Below, piece by piece: positions 59,418 through 64,000 of a DNA stretch of 64,000 nt. The notes beneath the pieces were generated by a model that was given only the letters and a program-made list of their open reading frames with translations, searched no databases and was not told the origin of the DNA. Positions within the stretch are counted from its first letter, which is position 1; every line of letters starts with the position of its first letter. The DNA comes from Nocardioides aquaticus (GTDB lineage Bacteria; Actinomycetota; Actinomycetes; Propionibacteriales; Nocardioidaceae). The translations under genes and the position numbers were made by a program. The stretch lies in contig NZ_CP075371.1 in NCBI RefSeq assembly GCF_018459925.1, positions 3,906,001 through 3,970,000 of the forward strand, written 5' to 3'.

Positions 59418-61316
59418 TTACAGCTCCCCCGCCGCGTCGAGCTCCTTCCTCAGGTCGATCGGCCTACCGGTGCCGTGTCGCGCCAGTCCTAGCGCCCGGT
59501 CGAGCAGCGCGAGCCTGTCCGCCCACTCCTTGCGCGACTGGCCCCGGGGCGCGAGCTGGTCGTGGAGTTCCAGCTCCTCCGCTGCGTGGCCCTGGGCCGC
59601 CTCCAGCACCGCGACGAGGTTCTGGCGCCGGCCGGCCCGCCCGAGGGCCTCGGCTGCGTCGCATACGGAGAGCGAAGCCACCAGCAGGTGTCGGAGCTGT
59701 CCGACCGACAGGTCCTCGAGAGTCCGGGCGAGCGCCTCGATCGTCTGACCGTCCGTTGTGTCCGCCGACACCTTGCCCGTCGACCCGGCGGCTACCCCGA
59801 CGAAGGCGCCTCCTGTCCCCGTCAGGGCCGCGATGGTGACCATTCCGCCCACCATCCCGCCGGGACCGAAGGACGCGAGAGTCGCCGACAGAACAGCGGC
59901 GCCGGCCAGTCCGACAGGAGCGGCAGCCACCAGGCCGACACCGGTAGCTGCCAGGATCGCGGCGCCGAACAGCAGCCACCACCCAGCGCCCGAGCCTCGG
60001 CCACGCAGCGACCGCTCGTTCGTCTCCACCGCGGCAATGAGCCGCGCCATGAACTCGCGCTCCGACACCTTGCGGTCCGTACGACGGATCAACCGAAGCA
60101 GCTTCTCAAGCGCCTCCTTGCGGTGAGTGTCATCGATCACGACGTCGAAAGGCGCGGTCGGAGAGGACATGTAGAGGCTGACGGCGAGCGGCAGCAGCTC
60201 GTCGTCCGACCACGTGTCGACCACGATGTCGGCCGCGTGCACCAAGAGGTCGTCCATGGAGGGCGCCTCTCGATCATTGAGGGCGAGAATGTCCGGGCGG
60301 TCGTCAGACGCCTGCGAGATCTCGGACCGGGTCCGCAGCGCCTGCACGGACCGGATCGTGTCGAAACGACGCTTCCAGCGTGCGCGGTCTGGCTTGCATG
60401 TTCGTGACAGCTCGTTGCTGAACGCGAACGCGAGCAGCGCAACGTTCCAGTCGGGCGAGACGCGCCGAGCCGGCGGATGCGCGACACCAGACCCGTCCTC
60501 GGCCGGGACGTTGCCGATCACCGCGTCCCCAAAGATCCCGTCGGCAACCGCTGCCGCCACGGCAGGATGGGAGAAGTAGCCGAGGACCTCGTGCCGTCCG
60601 GCTAGGACCACAGGGACGTCGAGCGCCATGGGGAACCCGGCGCTCACCCGGTTCCACCCTGCTACCGGGTCCCGCCCGTCGGCGACGTTGATCCAGGCTC
60701 CGACACGGTCGTACGGGAACCGACTGCGGAGCCCGGCCAAGAACGGCCAGATCGACGGTGTCGACAAAGGACTGCCCACGGTGATGAAGCTTCGTACGAA
60801 GAGGCCCGGCGGAAGGTGCCTGATGAGGTCCAGACCAACCACAGAACCGAGGCTGTGACCGATGAGGACGAGCTCGCCATCGTCGGGGATCTGATCAAGG
60901 ACGTGACGGAGGACGGCCGCCCGCGCTTGCGCCGACGTCCGGTAGATCTGGGCGTCTTTCAGCGTGCGCGACACAGGACCGGCCGCGGCAGACACCAGCC
61001 ACTGGGGCGCCACGTCCAGGTTGACCCTCCCGCGGGCTCCGAATCGCTGGACGGCGAGTCGCGCCTGCTCTGTCATCCGCCGGAAGCGGTCCTCGGCCGC
61101 GTCGGGAACTGTGTCGAGAAGAGTCAGGGGCGGGGGTTCGACGTCGTCCTCACGCTTCGCTCGCAGCGGTCGGCTGTAGTCGATGTCCAAGATGTCGTCG
61201 TCATCGACGTCCAGCGGGGACAGCGCGAGGTGCCCTAGCCCGACGTTGAGAGGCTCGAGCCAGGCCTTGCGATCGGTTGGACCGCCGACCCCGTGTAGAT
61301 AAGCGATGACAGCCAT
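59418..61316 (-). CDS. Lipase-fold alpha/beta hydrolase with Gly/Ala-rich membrane region
   Basis: A 632-residue protein. The N-terminus MAVIAYLHGVGG is the oxyanion strand of lipase-type hydrolases; the nucleophile elbow LIGHSLGSVVGLDL places Ser155, and HEVLGYFSH supplies a candidate His. Residues 330-430 are helical. Residues 443-512 are a hydrophobic, Gly-rich stretch able to form two or three membrane helices with glycine-zipper spacing (GAGWWLLFGAAIL, GLVAAAPVGLAGAAVL). A helical C-terminus of 120 residues follows. Similar proteins occur in poorly studied actinobacterial loci. It is convergent with the double-nuclease gene (44-base gap). A defence effector that attacks the membrane is one possible role (inference). 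Confidence 0.7.
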   Translation of the reverse strand: MAVIAYLHGVGGPTDRKAWLEPLNVGLGHLALSPLDVDDDDILDIDYSRPLRAKREDDVEPPPLTLLDTVPDAAEDRFRRMTEQARLAVQRFGARGRVNLDVAPQWLVSAAAGPVSRTLKDAQIYRTSAQARAAVLRHVLDQIPDDGELVLIGHSLGSVVGLDLIRHLPPGLFVRSFITVGSPLSTPSIWPFLAGLRSRFPYDRVGAWINVADGRDPVAGWNRVSAGFPMALDVPVVLAGRHEVLGYFSHPAVAAAVADGIFGDAVIGNVPAEDGSGVAHPPARRVSPDWNVALLAFAFSNELSRTCKPDRARWKRRFDTIRSVQALRTRSEISQASDDRPDILALNDREAPSMDDLLVHAADIVVDTWSDDELLPLAVSLYMSSPTAPFDVVIDDTHRKEALEKLLRLIRRTDRKVSEREFMARLIAAVETNERSLRGRGSGAGWWLLFGAAILAATGVGLVAAAPVGLAGAAVLSATLASFGPGGMVGGMVTIAALTGTGGAFVGVAAGSTGKVSADTTDGQTIEALARTLEDLSVGQLRHLLVASLSVCDAAEALGRAGRRQNLVAVLEAAQGHAAEELELHDQLAPRGQSRKEWADRLALLDRALGLARHGTGRPIDLRKELDAAGEL

Positions 61317-61448
61317 GTGCGATGTGTATCCCGTCCGTCGGTAACCGCTAACTCTGTCTGGAAGACAAGACCGTGACGATGGCGAGTGGCTAAAAGCCTG
61401 GTGCTACTGGCCGCGGCTCGGCGTGCGCGGCCCCGGGAATCCCCTGGA

Positions 61449-62180
61449 TCACCGAGGCAGTTCGGGGATGACCAAGCCTCGCTCCTGCATGAGCTGAGCG
61501 CTCATACTGGGCACGTCCGCGAAGTTGATGAACTCGTCAACACTGTCGAGGCGTCCGATCTGGTCCCGGATGTTCCGTAGCGCATCTGTCGTGGGCTTTG
61601 ACAGGTCGAACTCGGCGGCAATGATCTCGACTGGTACGGCGTTTAGGTCGATCAGTCCACCGTCGTCGTACTGACGTGGGCGGTCGGGACGTCCGATACC
61701 GAGCTCACGGGCCGACGCCGGGTCTTTCTGCACGAGCCGCCGGGCTTCTGTTCGTCGGCCACGGGTGGCCCCGAGGGCCGCGAGCGCAGCCTCGTTCGGA
61801 TCGATAGTTTGAGGTCGAGGCGCCTGACCTAGAACGGGGTAGACATCCCGACGGAAACCCACCTGCTGGATAGTGGCGACAAGCAGGAGGGCCAGCAGAA
61901 AGATCCCAGCAAGGTTCGACAACCAGCCGGTTGGCTCGCCCGCTTCGTTCTCCGGCGCGAGTCCGACGAGGACGAGCCCGACGATGCTCGCTCCGGCGAT
62001 CCAGGTTCCGGTCTTGCGCAGCTCCGGTCGGTTCAAGCGGGACGCCGCGTGGAAGTGGGGCACCGAGGCCAGCAGCCCTGCCGACGCCCAGCTGATAACG
62101 AAGTACCATCGGCCGGTCGGTAGCTTCGACGGTGGCTGCGACTGCGGCTGCGGCTGCGGCTGCGGCTGTGAATGCGTCAT
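61449..62180 (-). CDS. Membrane protein with C-terminal helix-hairpin-helix
   Basis: A 243-residue protein. The N-terminus carries PQ/SQ dipeptide repeats encoded by a near-perfect CAGCCG hexamer array (62134-62169). Three hydrophobic segments lie at about 24-40, 57-76 and 88-105. A cytosolic part holds EARRLVQKDPASARELGIG, RPDRPRQYDDGGLIDLNAVP and a helix-hairpin-helix (IIAAEFDLSKPTTDALRNIR, RLDSVDEFINFADVP), as in ComEA-like DNA-binding modules. I know the 'GRPDxPRQYDDGGLVDVN' signature from actinobacterial proteins of unknown role. It could tether DNA to the membrane. Confidence 0.7.
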   Translation of the reverse strand: MTHSQPQPQPQPQSQPPSKLPTGRWYFVISWASAGLLASVPHFHAASRLNRPELRKTGTWIAGASIVGLVLVGLAPENEAGEPTGWLSNLAGIFLLALLLVATIQQVGFRRDVYPVLGQAPRPQTIDPNEAALAALGATRGRRTEARRLVQKDPASARELGIGRPDRPRQYDDGGLIDLNAVPVEIIAAEFDLSKPTTDALRNIRDQIGRLDSVDEFINFADVPSMSAQLMQERGLVIPELPR

Positions 62181-62575
62181 ATTGATGTCCCCATGTCTGT
62201 GGCGAGCTCTGCGCGACGTGTCTGCGGCGACAGCCTAGATCGCAACCGTCCGCGTGCTCGCCGTCCTGCACCTTGGCGCGGCGAACACTGACGCCGAAGA
62301 CTCCCCGCAGGTCGCGGGGGTGCTGGCAGCGCTCTACAGCAATGGGCGTAGCGGCCCCGGACCGTCTTACGTGGCCAGAGCTGGCGGTGTTCCTCGCCCC
62401 GCGATCACGAGCAGAGAGGACATCAATCGCCCTGGTCGCCGAATCCGCGGACTCATCATTTGCGCCGCCCTCAAAGGTGAAAGGGCTGTTGATCAGGCGA
62501 CCAAACCGAGGCACACCAGGCACCGCGCAGAATCGCGTCGAGAACGACATGCTCGAGCGCCGTCCGCCGGGAGGT
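62181..62575. other. Stretch without a supportable gene
   Basis: About 395 bases between the HhH membrane protein and the decayed DUF4262-like copy. Open frames here have mixed codon use and no recognisable protein. Base composition is less extreme than in neighbouring genes (for example TTGATCAGGCG and CTACAGCAATGG). It looks like degraded coding sequence. No hairpin or tRNA is evident. Confidence 0.6.
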
Positions 62576-62826
62576 CAAGCCGTCCCCCACCCCCAGAGCA
62601 CCGTCGAGCAGCTCTCAGGCGCACTCGTTCAGAATCCGGCCGGTGTCGCTCGCGGACGATGTCAGCCCACTTCTGGATTGTCCCCCAGCGAGGGCCGCGA
62701 CCACAGGTGCAGCTCGGGCACGTCCCGGGTCGCAAGGCCAACGGTGTACCCGAAGTCGCCGCCCTCGCCGTCCGGGTCGAAGATTGCGTTGACGCGCCAC
62801 CAGGGGTGGCGCTGGTCGTCACTCAT
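62576..62826 (-). pseudogene. Decayed copy of the DUF4262-like gene
   Basis: ATG 62826 opens MSDDQRHPWWRVNAIFDPDG, then FGYTVGLATRDVPELHLWSRP, matching residues 1-50 of the gene at 39063-40427. The frame stops at 62662. A shifted frame continues with DTGRILNECA, a TGA where the intact gene has TGG, and ELLDGALGVGDGL, aligned to DTCVLLNDLAWRLLDGTLRVGD. So there is at least one frameshift and one nonsense change, and the rest (about 350 residues) is lost. It stands 60 bases downstream of the second ADP-ribosylglycohydrolase. Confidence 0.8.
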
Positions 62827-62886
62827 GGACCCCATCGTGACGGACGGCGCCGACACCACCGCCGACCCTGGGACCGGTCACCCCAC

Positions 62887-64000
62887 CTAGAGCACCGCGC
62901 CCGCCGCGTCCCACACGAGCCCGTACCCCCGCGTGCTCCTCAGCGCCCCGACCACGGCCCGCCGCACCTCGCCGACCTCGTGCCCGAGCAGGACGCCGTA
63001 CTCGACAGCGACGCTCGGTGTGCGCTGCTGCGCCGCCACGCAGTGCAGCAGCACGACCTTGCCCTCGGCCCGCAGGCCGCGGACAGCGTCGGCCGCGTCG
63101 CGGAGCGTGAAGGCCAGGTTGGGGTTGGCGGCCGGGTCCTCGCTGTCCATCAGTCGCGACTCGACGACCACGTCGGCGCCGTCGAAGCACGCCTGGTCGC
63201 GGCCCACACGGCACATCGACACGACGGCGTCGGCGCCGTGGTCCCGGCTCCGGTGCGTGCCCAGGAGGACGCCCTCGTCGAACGGGTGCGGCACGACCCG
63301 GGACGACGCGGGCTCGTCGTACGCGACGTCCTCCACCACCGGCCAGCCCTTCGGGTCGGCTCGTCCGCCCGCGACCGCGAGGCAGGCGTTCGTGACCAGG
63401 TCCCGGCCGTCCCTCCCGGGCCAGCCGTGCACCGCCCGCCGCCAGCGCCAGGGGACGGCGCTCGCGCCCCACCGCGCACCGAGCAGGCCGCCGGCGATAG
63501 CGGCGACGGTGTCCGTGTCGTCCCCGATCCGGACGGCGGCGTGGAGGGCGTCCTGCAGGTGCAGGCACGACATCGGGCCGTCCGGGACCGGGGTCAGGCT
63601 GATCGCGGCGACCGCCGCCTGCAGCGCGGTGACGGTGAACCCGTTCGGGGTGAAGCGGGACGCCGGCCCCGCCTCGGCCTCGCCGAGGAGGCCGGTCCAC
63701 TGCTCGCGGCGGTCTGCCGGGAGCAGCTCGAGACCGGCTCGGACGTCCAGGCGCCCGTCAAGGACTGCCACCCTGACCGCCTCGCACCACAGCACGCACG
63801 AGTCGCCGGCCAACGGGTCGGCGTGGGTCAGCTCGGCGACGGCGCGAGCCGCGCGGGCGAGCCGTTCGCGGTCGTCGAGGTGTGCCAGCGCGACGACTGC
63901 GGTCCGCATGAGGGCACCGTTCCCGGCGGACCTCGGGTTGCGGGCGGCGTACCGCGCCGCCTCCTCGCGCATCACCGACCCCGGCCGCCCCCCGCCGGCG
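62887..64000 (-). CDS. ADP-ribosylglycohydrolase fused to Cys-based phosphatase (N-terminus beyond window)
   Basis: The visible 370 residues are the C-terminal part. First comes the ARH fold (RSAGNGALMRTAVVALAHL, THADPLAGDSCVLWCEAVR, FTPNGFTVTALQAAV, metal site RIGDDTDTVAAIAGGLLGA), close to the paralogue at 37745. The first metal motif (SDDT) is off the window. About 150 residues follow with a dual-specificity phosphatase-like CX5R loop, LLHCVAAQQRTPS (Cys and Arg in the right spacing), and VEYGVLLGHEV. Fusion of an ADP-ribose hydrolase to a phosphatase suggests consecutive processing of an ADP-ribosyl modification (inference). Confidence 0.85.
   Translation of the reverse strand, partial: AGGGRPGSVMREEAARYAARNPRSAGNGALMRTAVVALAHLDDRERLARAARAVAELTHADPLAGDSCVLWCEAVRVAVLDGRLDVRAGLELLPADRREQWTGLLGEAEAGPASRFTPNGFTVTALQAAVAAISLTPVPDGPMSCLHLQDALHAAVRIGDDTDTVAAIAGGLLGARWGASAVPWRWRRAVHGWPGRDGRDLVTNACLAVAGGRADPKGWPVVEDVAYDEPASSRVVPHPFDEGVLLGTHRSRDHGADAVVSMCRVGRDQACFDGADVVVESRLMDSEDPAANPNLAFTLRDAADAVRGLRAEGKVVLLHCVAAQQRTPSVAVEYGVLLGHEVGEVRRAVVGALRSTRGYGLVWDAAGAVL

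Noticed and set aside
61317..61448. Possible small gene or tRNA between the lipase-fold and HhH genes
   Set aside because: No cloverleaf, no open frame of useful length and no hairpin could be found in these 132 bases.
62273..62890. 205-codon open frame on the + strand
   Set aside because: It overlaps the decayed DUF4262-like gene on the other strand, has poor codon bias and no recognisable protein.

Overview
The window is high-GC bacterial DNA with strongly G/C-biased third codon positions, many GTG starts, and ATGA or GTGA stop/start overlaps. The gene families (WS/DGAT acyltransferase, DUF402, DUF6318, DinB2-type polymerase, DksA/TraR-like zinc protein, MatC-type carrier) and a dispersed REP-like element point to an actinobacterium, probably of the Nocardioides / Propionibacteriales type. 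The genus is inference from style. About 65 protein genes or gene remnants can be supported. I saw no rRNA, tRNA, CRISPR array or insertion sequence.

Layout. Positions 1-4.8 kb hold the end of a flavin monooxygenase, an SDR dehydrogenase, a DUF402 protein, a ThrE-type amino-acid exporter and a GCS2-type carboxylate-amine ligase. Positions 4.9-16.9 kb hold a DinB2-like polymerase, a FUSC exporter, small membrane proteins, a WS/DGAT enzyme, an orphan DNA methyltransferase, a matrixin-like protease, a repeat cluster (11.95-12.26 kb), a DUF6318 lipoprotein/PKD pair, a secreted S15-type hydrolase and a phosphodiester glycosidase. Positions 17-31.6 kb are mostly single housekeeping-type genes (Mug glycosylase, phosphatase, oxidoreductases, 23S rRNA m5U methyltransferase, MBL hydrolase, VOC protein, DksA-like protein, phosphoesterase, TfoX, hydrolases, GNAT, sulfotransferase, TauE). 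Two genes here carry single-base frameshifts.

Two metabolic loci stand out. At 31.6-36.6 kb a GntR/FadR regulator is divergent from a MatC-type dicarboxylate carrier, a type III CoA-transferase and a fused carboxyltransferase. This looks like a malonate-type uptake and activation operon that lacks the usual MatA and MatB enzymes. At 43.0-48.0 kb a LysR regulator is divergent from maleylacetate reductase, hydroxyquinol 1,2-dioxygenase and a TfdB-like flavin monooxygenase. Together these form a compact resorcinol/hydroxyquinol lower pathway, closed by a clear terminator hairpin.

Positions 52.2 kb to the end look accessory. They hold uncharacterised proteins, a protein with an HhH-glycosylase-like C-terminus, a coupled set (small protein, SpoT-like HD hydrolase, NERD nuclease-helicase, zinc protein), a large protein with two PD-(D/E)XK-like nuclease domains (frameshifted), a lipase-fold protein with a long Gly/Ala-rich membrane region, and a membrane helix-hairpin-helix protein. 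An ADP-ribosylglycohydrolase fused to a Cys-phosphatase runs off the window end beside a decayed DUF4262-like gene. The same two families sit side by side intact at 37.7-40.4 kb. The nuclease/hydrolase stretch at 54.2-61.3 kb is the best candidate for an undescribed defence-type system, although its nuclease is currently out of frame.
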